NCBI GenBank assembly: GCA_049999805.1 | Contig: JBNGIO010006432.1 | Coordinates: forward strand, 1 to 63,202 | Direction: 5' to 3' | From: Folioceros fuciformis | Taxonomy: Eukaryota; Anthocerotophyta; Anthocerotopsida; Anthocerotales | DNA: 63,202 nucleotides | Shown here: positions 10,790-21,240 of the stretch, piece after piece | How positions within the stretch are numbered: position 1 is the stretch's first letter | How the letters are laid out: every line of letters starts with the position of its first letter | The notes under the pieces: model-generated | Told to the model about the DNA's origin: nothing | Database searches by the model: none | Seen by the model: only the letters and a program-made list of their open reading frames with translations | Program-made: the position numbers and the translations under genes

Positions 10790-11580
10790 CATAACACTTG
10801 CGTGCCTCTTACAGGCATGTGCAAGGATGGGCAACCAGGACTTGGAGTATGGCAGGCAGCTGCATGCACAGATTGGAGGATAAGTCTAGAGGCTGATGCG
10901 TTCATTGCCAGACGTTAAGTGAACATGTATGTCAATTGTGGCAGCTTATATGACGCTCTACTTTCTTTCTTCGAAGCAACCTGATCAGAAACTCTGAATG
11001 TCATCACTGGAAGATATTCTCAGCAGGGGCATGGGGCAGGCAGCCTTTCTTATGCACGGACACATGCAAGGAGAAGGCACCTTTGCACCCAACTCTGTTA
11101 CATGTGTGTGCCTTCTTCAAGCATTTCCATGTGCGGGCACCCTGGCTTTGGACAAAGCGAAACAGATTCATGGGGAAATGAAGGAGTCTGGGCCTGACGC
11201 TGTTGTGGTTGTAGCCAAGGCTTCGGTTAACATGTATGCAAAATTGTGACAGCGTAAAGAACGCTCATGGCATGTTTGACGGGCTTGGTGAAAAGAATGT
11301 TGTGACGTGGACCATGATGCTATGATAGCAGCATACTTCCAGAAGGGCATGGCACAGGATGCACTCTCTCTGGACAGAGATGTGCAAGAAGAAATACCGT
11401 TGCTCTTTGCACCCCAGGTTTTCAACCTTCGTCTGCCTCCTACTAGCATGTGAGAGTGTGACAGCTTTCAACCTGGGAAGGCAGTTTCATGAAACATGGG
11501 CTTGAGGCAAGTGTGGTTGTTGCCGCCAGTTTGATGAACCTGTATGCTAAAGGTGAGTAGCACAGCTGATGCACTGCAGC
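10790..11580 (+). pseudogene. PPR pseudogene, several stops and frameshifts
   Basis: PPR motifs are readable in changing frames: a C-L-L-Q-A-C-A-R block with Y-G-R-Q-L-H-A-Q near 10800-10880, V-N-M-Y-V-N-C-G-S near 10920-10960, and V-C-L-L-Q-A-F with K-Q-I-H-G-E near 11110-11180. V-N-M-Y-A-K-L followed by a stop lies near 11225-11250, and K-N-V-V-T-W-T with Y-F-Q-K-G-M-A-Q-D-A-L near 11300-11370. These are the P, L and S repeats of a plant PLS-class protein. The order and spacing fit one ancestral gene. Multiple stops and frame changes show it is dead. No E or DYW domain is seen downstream. It is less similar to the intact PPR at 55456 than that gene's own repeats are to each other. Confidence 0.8.
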
Positions 11581-11599
11581 CTGTGCTGAAGCAAGGTCA

Positions 11600-11800
11600 A
11601 GGTTAACACTGGGGTCTAACAAATAAATAATTGCCTCATAATACTTCTTTTCTCATTTAATCATTCTTTGAAATATATGCTGTGAGTAGATCACACAGCA
11701 GAAGCCTATCTCTTGGGACACACTAGAAAAGAATTAAGAACTAGAAAAGAATTAAGAAGTTTAGAGATATTGATACCGAAGACGGGAAATGAGTGTTTGA
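11600..11800. repeat. Dispersed repeat, copy 1
   Basis: Diverged match to 13205-13400: both contain an AAATAAATAATTG start, a T-rich stretch, a GCAGATCACACA-like block, an ATCTCT(T/G)GGG block, CTAGAAAA and AAATGAGT. There is no coding signal, and the family is unknown to me. Confidence 0.55.
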
Positions 11801-12070
11801 AAAGGGGCATTTTTCAAATAAATGTCTTTGAGCCTGGAACCGAAGTGAAAAACAGTTGCACACAAGAATCCAAATTTTTAAGAAAAATGATTTTTATTTT
11901 TTTACTTTTTCTTAGAAAAATATGAATTCTTACTCTTGCACTCAAAAATATGTCATATAACTTCAATTGTGTATTATACTTTATATTAAAAAGTTAAGAA
12001 TGTTAATATAATTTATAAATCAAATCACATAAATTTTTATTTTTCAGTATGAAAGTAGAAAATAACTTTC
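11800..12070. other. AT-rich sequence, nothing recognised
   Basis: Strongly A/T-rich with poly-T runs. No open frame or structured motif is seen. Confidence 0.5.
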
Positions 12071-12071
12071 A

Positions 12072-12392
12072 ATGAGATTCAAAAGAGAAGTAGCTAGACA
12101 TAAAAAGACTCTCTTACTCTATAGATGTACATTAAGACTACAAGTTCAAGTATATGTGTCTACATCCAAATCTAAGCAATCCAAGTCATTCCGAGTTGCT
12201 CGAATGAGGCCTACAAATGAATCGTCAGAGAATGTGGAGGACTATGATAATGAGGAAGTTGAAGCAGACAACAACTTAACCATGGGAGAACTGGTGGGAG
12301 TCATATGGAGAAAGTATCCATGGATTCAATACAATGTTGAGACTAAGATAGTTTCATGTAAAATTCATAGGCAATATGGGAAGAAAAGTTAG
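12072..12392 (+). pseudogene. Possible transposase N-terminal fragment (TTF/BED-like)
   Basis: A 106-codon frame has a basic N-terminus, an acidic middle (E-N-V-E-D-Y-D-N-E-E), and a C-terminal K-Y-P-W-I-Q-Y-N-V-E then V-S-C-K-I-H-R-Q-Y-G-K-K. The pattern W-x2-Y-x3-x-x-x-x-C-x2-[CH] followed by Y-x-K-K resembles the zinc-finger start of hAT-related transposases, but the second cysteine is a histidine here. The frame stops at once afterwards and no transposase core follows. The assignment is a guess from the pattern alone. Confidence 0.3.
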
Positions 12393-12670
12393 CAACAACT
12401 AGTGCAATGGCACAGCAAACATCAAGTCCAATTCTATCAACAAACATGCTTTCCATGCAATTCAATGAAACTCAACTAGAGCCCGAGATCATGATAGTCC
12501 AAGATTTACGGAAGTGGTGAAGAATGCAGTGGGGTGTAGATATGATGGTCTAATTTATATGTTTTAAAAGGCATATGACCATGGCATAGTAGGAATAATG
12601 TATCTTTCATGCAATTTCATAATACAATTAATCTACAAGGTTAGAAAATATCTCGTCATGATACCATGAT

Positions 12671-12796
12671 GACAAAGCTTGTGCTAAGATGGTAACATGC
12701 ATGACCTTTGATAAAGCTTGTGCTAAGATGGTCACATATATGGCCTCTGATAAAGCTTGTGCTGAGATGGTAACATATACATGGCCTCTAACATAC
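12671..12796. repeat. 39-bp minisatellite, three copies
   Basis: Units start at 12671, 12710 and 12749. Each begins GA(C/T)AAAGCTTGTGC and contains GAGATGGTAACAT or a close variant. It sits in AT-rich intergenic DNA. Confidence 0.85.
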
Positions 12797-13204
12797 GTTA
12801 AGATTTAACAATGTCGGATAACCTTGAATCCTATATTTGGTTTGATGATAAATGAATCCATGAAATCTTTGGTCTTCATGTTTATGAATAGTTTTTTTTT
12901 GGGGGTTTTTTAGAAAGAAAAAGATCTCCTTTTTTTAATGTAAAATGGCTTTAGGCCTGCAAGTTTAGACTGAAAGGGTCTGTCTATTTGACACTTTACT
13001 GAAGTAAAAATTATCTTGAGGAATAAAAAAGAAGAAGTAAAAGTTGGCTGTAAGACTCTATGTAAAACTTATTTGCTGAGGTATGCTCTATGTCCGAACT
13101 CCACGTCCTAAGCCTCGGCCTTGTAGCCGCACCAATAAGAGTGGAGTGCTAGGCTGGCCTCTTGGTTGTGGAGACGACTACGTCGTGGAGAGGACCAGGT
13201 CAAG
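12797..13204. other. Intergenic, nothing recognised
   Basis: AT-rich with a poly-T/G run near 12890-12910. A GC-richer island at 13090-13200 has no open frame of note. Confidence 0.4.
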
Positions 13205-13400
13205 GCTGAGGCTAAGGTCTATCGAATAAATAATTGGTTTATAATATTTTTTTTTCTTATTTAACCATTCCTTTAAACATATGCCTTGGGCAGATCACAC
13301 AACAGGAACATATCTCTGGGGATGCGCTAGAAAAATTTAATAAGTTTATTATGCCAAAGACTGTAAATGAGTCTTTGAGTGTACATGGAGGTAACCTGCA
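13205..13400. repeat. Dispersed repeat, copy 2
   Basis: Second, diverged copy of the element at 11600-11800 in the same orientation. It is followed directly by two short direct copies of TATTGATTTCAAACCCA (13408-13460) and by a CACACACATCCA microrepeat at 13495-13545. Confidence 0.55.
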
Positions 13401-13545
13401 AGGTGTATTTATTGATTTCAAACCCACGAGGGGGGTACCTATTGATTTCAAACCCAAGAAGCTAGAAGCAGCTGAACTGACAGAGAACACTGACACACAC
13501 ATCCACTGACACACACATCCACATCCACTGACACACACATCCAGA

Positions 13546-14182
13546 CATTATCATATACAATACATTAATTTGAAACCCTCAGTCTGACATATAATAAATA
13601 ATAGTCATATCATATATTATTAATTTAAAACAAGCAATCTGACATAGAATATTTAACCTTCATCGTGACATAGTACATGATTACTACTTGTATATTTCTG
13701 TACATGATTACTACTTGTATGTTTCTGATCACTACTTCTCGCCTCGCCTGTGGCGAATGCTCAATTGTGAAGTTATGATACCCAACCATACCAATACCAA
13801 ACCATACCAAACCAAACTATACTGTAACATGCCCTTGCTCTACATTGAGCTTGTTCAGTTTATAGGAGGAGTTGGTTTCAAGAATATATATATTTCATAT
13901 TTACTATTTAATTGCCTTGTAAGTAGGTAGTAGTTAACCCGGCCTTCATCTTTAGTTCCTTCGATAGGAGATCCCAAAACAAAGTATTTAGATGTTCCCA
14001 CCGAGAAAAACATCTGCCGACAAAGGAAAACTCAAGTCCTGTAAGGGTCAAATCGGTGACCAGAGTTAGACGAATTCCTCAACCCCCGAATTTCTAGTGA
14101 GTTGGAAACGTTGATTTGCCAGCATTGAGGGACAAGTCTATATAGCATCACCTCTGGTCCGATCCCTCTTCGGGTGCTGGTG
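13546..14182. other. Downstream flank of ARP8
   Basis: AT-rich up to about 13930, with a short repeat of ATGATTACTACTTGTAT at 13676-13720. Then mixed sequence runs to the ARP8 stop codon. The 3' untranslated region of ARP8 should lie here, but I cannot place a poly(A) site with confidence. Confidence 0.4.
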
Positions 14183-16993
14183 CTAGGCAAGCACTTCAGG
14201 TTCGTCGTCCTGAGCCAGGGCGTGGATGATACTGGGTCCGAATTGTTCGAATTGCGCTGCTGTTACGCACCATGCTTCCTCGAAAGTACTCAGCTGAGGC
14301 AAAAGAGACGAGGCGCTTTGTTACATGTTAGCAGGTGCGGGTGTGAGCGCAGGAGTGAAGGGAAGTATGCAAGGGGAGGCTTGGCACTTACGTTGCACAA
14401 CATGTTGGCCCCGAACCACGCAGCATCCAGTCCTCGCACGGGGCGCAGAACATTCAATCCGTTGTACATGTCGCTGTGCAGGCATTTTTTTAGCTCCTTC
14501 TCAAGTCTCTCTGGGAACGGAAGCGACATAAGTGAGGTAAGAATGGATCCTTGGAAGCAGTGAATGTACGTACACCAAAGCCGGCAGACTACAAGGGTGA
14601 GATCCGACATATACCCGGCAGTCCAGGAAAAGAAGCTGTACCACCGGTCATGACTATCGTCTTATACCATTCGGCGTCCGCTGGGTCATCCACCTTGTAC
14701 TCCGCGCAGCGAGAAATGGAAGCAGCTACCGCCTGGCCCAGACCCAGAACTCCTCTGCAAGCTCCAACCATAGCACAACTTATATGGCGTGGGCAGGGTT
14801 GTCGACGACCGCACACATATAAGAAGCGAGACTCGGCTTTCAATTCTATGGCAGAGGCTCATACATGCATGCTCCAAGAACTTCCGAATGCGGCTCTGGG
14901 AAACAAATTGCAAATACAACAGACATGCGACAGCGAAAACCGGACGTACTGCAGGCCTCCGAGAAGAGGTTGGAACAGAATTTCAGGTGTCCGGTATCGC
15001 TCTTCGCGAAGAGTGAATTCGCCCTCAGTTCCGACGGAGCATGAAGCTGGAGTGCACTTATTGCCTTCCTCCTCATAGTCTTGAGCTACGTAGCAAAGCA
15101 TCTGCAAAAATTCGAGTGGACTTGTTGAACAGGGGCACACCAAGAGTGAGACAGTCCCGGCAACAGCAAAGGAACTTGGTTCATTTAGATACCTCTTTCA
15201 CCTCTCGTACTGTATACATCGAGGCAAAATTGACGCCACTATTCTGCATGAGCTCTGCAAGGTGCCCTGTAAGGCGCATCGCACCCTGTCCCACAGTTTC
15301 GACTCCGACCTTCCTCATCACTTTCCCATGCAGAACTGCAATACGACCACGGGTAAGCAAGATGACGCAAGCACTGCTAGCCTTGTTTACACACCATCTT
15401 GCGAGGGAGTCATTCATGGCCATGAGGAGAGCTTACTGGGAGTTAGCGTCGTCACATGGAAACCGAAGTTGACGACGATGCCTGAAGTTTGCCGGGCGGC
15501 AAACAAAGCCAACAGTGCCTGTAAAAGCAATCGCGTTCCTTCAATTCATCACGCCGGGCTGCTTGAGTTGGAGGAAACCTTCGTACAGAACCCAATCATG
15601 GTACCCAAGAGAGTACGGCCTGGAATACCTGATTCACGGAACACACAGCAGGCACACCCAGACTGAACAGGACCGAGAAGGTGACTTCCCTCAACTGCCT
15701 CCTGGCCGATCTAGCTTCTGCAGTGTCTGCAAGCAAGCATCTCTCATCAGGAGGAAGCATGCTGATACAAGCCTAAGCTCGATTGTAGGGACCACGCAAG
15801 CTGCGGATCTTACAGTCCTGATTGCACAGAGGCTCTGACACAACAATCGGCTGAAGTGTTGCCTTTGTCTGAGCACTGCATCACATGAAACAAATTAGAA
15901 GTAGTGTGAGACCCTCCCCGACAAGCCCACAAAGTGCACTTAGTGTGGGACTGACCAATCAAAAATGGTCGTAAAAAGCTGCTTCAAACGTGGTGCCAGA
16001 GGTGTTTCGATGTTGCCGAATTCCTGCAATTTAATCCAGACAACCCAGCAGGCAGGCACCCCAAACACCATTTATTTCAAGCTACCTTGGCAGGAAACCA
16101 ATCAGTTTCCGCAGAATTTTGCAGAGCAGCAACAATCCCAGCAAGCAGCACCAGAAAGGTGGGGATCCTGCCGTCCGGGAGATCGCAGTTGCTCCATCCG
16201 TACTTGCAATATCCAGATCCACCTGTTTCACAACACGCGCAAAGGTAAGACACGAATTCCTCTCATTCTACTACGAGTAATCCACCTGGAAACATTTCTT
16301 TCAAGGAAGGCATGACCCGGCCAGAAGCGATATTAAACGCGTTCAGCCTGAAATGTAAAACTCTCAGATGCAGCAAGCCAGCGCAGAATCCTAGGGTTTA
16401 CAATCAACAGAAGGACAGTTCTGCAGGGGGCGCTGACCATCCAAGATCACGGACACCGGAGCCTTCGCGCGGTCCATATAGATTTTCCGAAATGGCAGTG
16501 CATTTTTCTGAGCAGGCCTGTCAAAATGCAGCGCGACAACCGTGGTCAGCCTCCATGGCAAGCGCGCAACACTCTGGCAAACACTCACGCTTCGCTCGCC
16601 AGTAGTGAACTTCCATGCACGCCTCAACAGAAAATTGAGAGCAACACTTCAATCACACAGAGTCTTGCATCAGGAGCTCTAAACATCCTACTACTAGCCA
16701 ATCGCGGTATTGACCATCTACCTGCAAATAGTGCTAGGACCTTGGCGCAGATAAGTCTCCCCAAACATCACGTACTCCCACGTTTCCGGATCATGCGCAG
16801 TGCGCAGCAAATTTTCCCACAGAGAGTCATTCTTCGTCAGCAGCCAACAATTTCTGCAGGCCAAACCTGCTGCTACCAAATCCTCCACAGCTAAGCGCGA
16901 GAAGACGTTCAAAAGCAGATCGGGGGGCAGCGCACATGCGTATTGGCGAGCTTGAGGCCACACGCTCGTGGGATTCGCCTCGGACAACTCCAT
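14183..16993 (-). CDS. ARP8: Actin-related protein 8 (F-box plus actin fold), 12 exons
   Basis: Exons on minus: 16722-16993, 16438-16517, 16152-16222, 15956-16023, 15814-15875, 15629-15726, 15437-15518, 15193-15335, 14950-15101, 14615-14754, 14392-14510, 14183-14293. They join in frame to 465 residues, close to the plant family length. Residues 20-65 form an F-box (LPPDLLLNVF, then DSLWENL), the part that would bind SKP1. The actin-related fold follows: ILDGGSGYCKYGW (phosphate-loop region), QPIVVSEPL, VPAVCSVNQ, SGIVVNFGF, LHGKVM, GAMRLTGHLAELM, and MTGGTASFPGLPERLEKEL near the C-terminus. F-box plus ARP is the defining architecture of plant ARP8, a nucleolar/nuclear protein of uncertain role. 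The start is the first ATG after an in-frame upstream TGA. A fragment of this gene is duplicated at 8811-9140. Junctions show GT/AG at every boundary. Confidence 0.93.
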
Positions 16994-18194
16994 GGATCGG
17001 CACAGCACAACGTACGTTCAGCAGAGGGCCTGCCACAGCCAAATAGGTGCTCAGACATCAGGCGAGCTAGCGGCTTCAACAAAAGCTGTTCCCCGCAGTC
17101 GCCTCTCGCCTGGACAGGTTTTCTGGTAGAACAGAAACACGGATTCCAGGCTTGACAAGCATGAAACTCTCATGACAAACGTTTGCAGAGGCGAGGCAAA
17201 ATTTGTCCTCCTACGTTCAAAGTCCAGGCTGTAAAACGATGGGGGTGCGGCCTATCCACGTCACGGCTCACACCACGGCCTTTCCGCAGCCAAGGAAACA
17301 GGAAGTAACCGGCGGCAGCACGCTAGCTATACTGTCACGATGGCTGACATTAGTTAAAGCAGGTGCGGTTCAGACTCTGTCAACGCATGCAAATCTCTGA
17401 GCAACTAGGAGCAGCATTATCGATGCAAGCACGCCCCTTCAGACCACCAAAAGCCTCACCTCCATGTCCACGCTAGCAACAGTTTGGAACCACGGCCTGT
17501 AACCTCGTTCTCCAGCCGGAGAACTGAGGAACAGATCTGGAAAAACTCCTGCACGATCGCTTCCACTGGGACAAGGACTTGGTTATGATCAACACAAAGG
17601 CACTCGGCAGTGCCTTTGACGAACTTGGACACCTATATCGACCGGAAAGAGAGGCTTGACGCAGTAGGAGGCGGTGGTACGCTCCTCGCACACACCCGCG
17701 GGCGGCTGTCGTCAAGGAGACGGAGCGCCGAAACACGTCTCCTGATTCACGACCGTGAGTGACAGACTCATTCGGAAGACAGGCCTTTCACAGCCGCTCC
17801 CGAGCAGTTGCTGAGCATCGCAGACGCGACTACGGCCACAACAAGTTGGGCTGATCGGCGACAGCGTCTGTGGAAAAGGGAGCGATCCCGCGAAGGCAGC
17901 GGGAGCAGCACCTGGAACTCTTAATTGCCGTCAGAAGCCAAAGACTCCAAATATCTGGTTTCAGCGGTATAGGTGTTAGTTTCGCCCGGCTACATAGGCC
18001 ATGGCATGAAAGGTTGTACAAGCACACGTGCCTGCCATCCAGTTTATCTTTTGTGCATATTCACACATGTACATATTTCACGACGCTCACTGGTTGCTCC
18101 CTTTTGGCACCCTTTTTGTGACGTGTTGGAACAAGAACGACAAGAAAATGTTGAGCTCCATATGCTTCCGACATTGAGTATTGAATTCTAAACT
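16994..18194. other. Shared upstream region between ARP8 and the gene at 18195
   Basis: The two genes diverge from this 1.2-kb interval. It is GC-moderate, with short frames on both strands and no recognisable domain. It should contain both promoters and the ARP8 5' leader, but no TATA box or other element stands out clearly. Confidence 0.4.
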
Positions 18195-19338
18195 ATGGGA
18201 AAGAGATTGAAGTATCGTGTTCTGCCCAAGTATCAAGGGGAGCGTCAACAAGGCCAGAAGTACCCACCACCATTACCCCCTAAGAAACCTTGGAGAGAAA
18301 GAGACCTTGAGAGAGGACCAAAAACACATTGGAAAAGGCCTCCCATTCTTGAAGAGGCTCCCCGAGAAACCATCGTACATCCCAAGTTTGAATCTCCTTT
18401 GCCACCCCCCTTACAAGTTCCTCCCAGACGCAAAAGTCTTGTCAGAACAAACAACACCTGGTGCAAGACTTTGGATCACGAGTGTGCCTCGAAATGTGAT
18501 TCAGGATTTCATCCTCAAACATGTTGTGGTGGAACCAACACATTATACAAGATCTTCAAAGCCGGACAAAGTTTTGTGGGGGTGAGATTCTCCATCCCCT
18601 TCTACCTCTACAAAATTCTAAGACATGCAGTACCAATATCAACCTATGAATGTCTTCACAGATAGCACATCCTCAAATACTATCCGGGTACAAGTCTCCT
18701 AATGCTTATGGATTCAGGCCACCATTTCAATCTGAAACGTAAGTTTCCATACAAACCAAACTCCTTGCTTTCCAAATCATGAAACAACCTCACATCTTCA
18801 AGCCTTAATCAATCATCGGAGACAACAGGACCAACTCCTATTTTCAAAACCAAGTTCGAAAGATAGGACAAAATGCCACAGTGTATGATAAGAAATTGGT
18901 GCCTTATTACCCAAATGCAGCTCGAAACAGGGCTTCCTTCACTCTCCAATCTTTCGTAGGAGCTCGTGCTTTCGATCGACGAAATGCTAGCTATTTGAAG
19001 TGAGCATTCCCATCTTGTAGCAAGCTTCAAGATTTTGTATCTCGAGAACCTTTGGTATGACAAAACTTCGAATACAAATTCCTATCTTGGGTTGCTCTTT
19101 TTCAACAGACTTGTGAGTGGAAACCCAAGACACATGCGAACACCTAAGACCATGAATCAAACATTCATGAAATTCGAAAAGGATCCTCCTGGCATGTCTA
19201 ACCAAGGCATATTTTCAGGTACTATAGCAACATTTTAAATTATCATCAAAATTCATCACAAGAAATAACAAATGCTCCTTTTGTATTCCTTTTGCAGACC
19301 GAGCAAAGAGGATTCATAAGAAGATCTTCAAAGATTAG
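18195..19338 (+). CDS. Unrecognised protein, 261 residues, five exons, intact
   Basis: Exons 18195-18581, 18662-18738, 18829-18999, 19109-19218 and 19298-19338 join with matching phases (0, 2, 2, 1) into one frame of 261 residues plus stop. Every junction has GT/AG ends, and three of the donors are near-consensus. The ATG follows an in-frame TAA. Residues 1-85 are basic and very proline-rich (PPPLPPKKPW, then LPPPLQVPP). A short cysteine-rich patch (D-H-E-C-A-S-K-C...T-C-C-G-G) lies near residues 93-111. The second half is rich in Tyr, Asn, Arg and Phe, without a signal peptide or membrane segment. I do not recognise a family. Short Pro/Tyr/Arg-rich proteins like this are common among sperm-flagellum microtubule proteins, and seed-free plants keep motile sperm, but that link is speculation. 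A coincidental five-exon frame is very unlikely, so I take the gene as real. Confidence 0.7.
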
Positions 19339-20364
19339 CACTACAGAGGTATGCAAGAACAACACCCATGAAACCTACAATTAAGAAGAGTAATCTCCTT
19401 TCCTCCTCCTTCTTCTTCTTCATCATCATCTTCTTCTTCTTTGTGTTAAACCAATGAGGAAGATCTTGCTTTAGGTTACAACCAAACAATTAGTGCATTT
19501 GTTACTTTGCTTTTGGAAATTAAAAGGATAAGCCAACCCTATATAAGATGGTTTAGGAGGGAAGAGGAAGCAACAAACAAGTGTATGCATATCAACTAAG
19601 ATCTTCATGAATATGTTGCTAAAGAAGTGACTCTTATGTGGATCTATTTCACAATACAAAATAAGGCACACTTGATAAGTAATATTTTACATAGTTACAG
19701 TCTATGATTATGCAGAAATGCGACCACTTATCTCTATTTGTGTGCTAAATGAGTGCACTAATAAAGGATGTGCAAATTTTCTACTATTTCACATATGATG
19801 TTACAGATTATTGTAAAATGTGCAATATATTTCTACTTCTATGCTTATTTTTATTTTTCTGTTTTATATAGAAATAAAATGAAAGAAGTATAATATCTTT
19901 ATTAATTGATTATTTAATTCAAAGATGATTTAATGATTTTAATATGCACGTCATTTATCTCTCTAAAGTNNNNNNNNNNNNNNNNNNNNNNNNNNNNNNN
20001 NNNNNNNNNNNNNNNNNNNNNNNNNNNNNNNNNNNNNNNNNNNNNNNNNNNNNNNNNNNNNNNNNNNNNTCTCTAAAGTACCTGGTTTTTTTTCTCTATC
20101 TTTTTCATACATTTTTTTTGGATAATAAAAAATTTATTATTATAGAAGATGTAAAAACATATTTATTCTAATTTAAAAGGAAGAACCTTTAAGAGAACAC
20201 TTAAACAACCATAGTCCAATTACAGACCTCTACTTAAGTAGAGGAACACTTGCAACGAAAAAGCACCTTTCTCTACTTCCCTACTTCCCTACTTCGACAA
20301 CAAAGGACTCCAAGAATGTGGTAATCCTTGATGTCATCACAAGAGCAAAGAGAGTGCAGTTGTT
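19339..20364. other. AT-rich intergenic sequence with an assembly gap
   Basis: A CTTCTTCTTC microsatellite lies at 19400-19440. The rest is AT-rich and holds the gap at 19970-20069. No coding sequence is seen. Confidence 0.5.
19970..20069. other. Assembly gap (100 N)
   Basis: One hundred N. The 10 bases before the gap (TCTCTAAAGT) are repeated immediately after it, so the two contigs may simply overlap by at least 10 bp and the gap length is arbitrary. Confidence 0.95.
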
Positions 20365-21073
20365 TAAGAATGCTGTTGACACCCAAACCTCCATGGCTAA
20401 AATAGTTGTGTTCTCAAACGTGATAGGAAGGGATACTTGTGGTTTGGGTAGTGAACGTTTTCTACAGTGCAGTCAAAAGTGATTGGGAGAGCAGCTTGAT
20501 CCATGTGCAAAGGAAGAAGACAATACAATACCAAATGCTACATGTTGATCCCCTTGTTGGGAGATAGCTGATATGTGTCAAATTCCTTCTTTAGAGCTGC
20601 ATCTATGAATCCTTGTATGAAAGTAGTGGAGCCCCTTACGAAACTGAAGAGAGCACACCATGTTAGAGACCATATCTGGGGTGGGAGAGCTTAGAAGAGA
20701 AAAGTTCAAAAGCCTTCTTTATGGAGTCCAGTTCAAAAGCCTTCTTTACAGAGTTATGTCTAGTCAGTTGCTTCAAATGTTGTTGACACCAAAACCTCCA
20801 TGGCTAAAAGAGGGGTGCCCTCAAATGTGATGGGAAGGGATAATTATGGTTTGAGTAGCGAAGGTTTCTTATAATGCAATCAAAAGTGATTGGGAGAGCA
20901 GCTTAGTCGATTCGTAAAAGAAGATAATACAATACCAAATGCGACATGTTGATCCCCTTATTGGGGAGATAGCCAAAATGTGTCAAATTCCTTCTTTAGA
21001 GCTGCATCTATGAATTCTTGTATGAAAGTAGTCGAGCCCCTCCTGAAACTGACGAGAGCACACCATGTTAGAG
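20365..21073 (-). repeat. Two tandem copies of a ~300-bp repeat with a decayed reading frame
   Basis: 20365-20680 and 20778-21073 match closely (roughly 85 percent by eye) and are about 400 bp apart start to start. On minus, copy 1 reads as R-G-S-T-T-F-I-Q-G-F-I-D-A-A-L-K-K-E-F, a stop, then a second readable stretch around C-L-L-P-L-H-M-D-Q-A-A-L-P-I-T-F. The frame breaks by stop and frameshift in both copies. It looks like a coding relic of a mobile element or gene family that I cannot name. A separate short duplicate of AAAAGCCTTCTTTA lies at 20707-20750 between the copies. Confidence 0.7.
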
Positions 21074-21084
21074 ACATACCATTT

Positions 21085-21240
21085 CACAATTCAAGCCCGC
21101 CCTCCCACTTCTTTGCTGGCCACAATTCAACCCCCTCCTGCCACTTCTTTGATGGCCACAATTCAACCCTGCCCTACCACTTCTTTGCTCGCCACAATTC
21201 AAGCCCGCCCTACCACTTCTTTGCTCGCCACAATTCAGCC
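21085..21240. repeat. 36-bp minisatellite, about 4.3 copies
   Basis: Units start at 21085, 21121, 21157, 21193 and (partial) 21229, each beginning CACAATTCAA and ending CACTTCTTTG(C/A)T(G/C)GC. The array abuts the second copy of the 300-bp repeat. The 12-codon plus-strand repeat it produces is probably incidental. Confidence 0.9.

Noticed and set aside
15193-15335. SpoVS/Alba-like domain on the minus strand (H-G-K-V-M then V-G-V-E-T-V-G)
   Set aside because: Extending the reading through splice sites gave an actin-related protein with an F-box. The segment matches the ARP8 actin fold (G-A-M-R-L-T-G-H-L) and not SpoVS.
18195-18665. Single-exon 156-codon gene
   Set aside because: A five-exon model using a GTGAG donor at 18582 gives a longer consistent frame with GT/AG at every junction, so the single-exon reading runs into intron 1.
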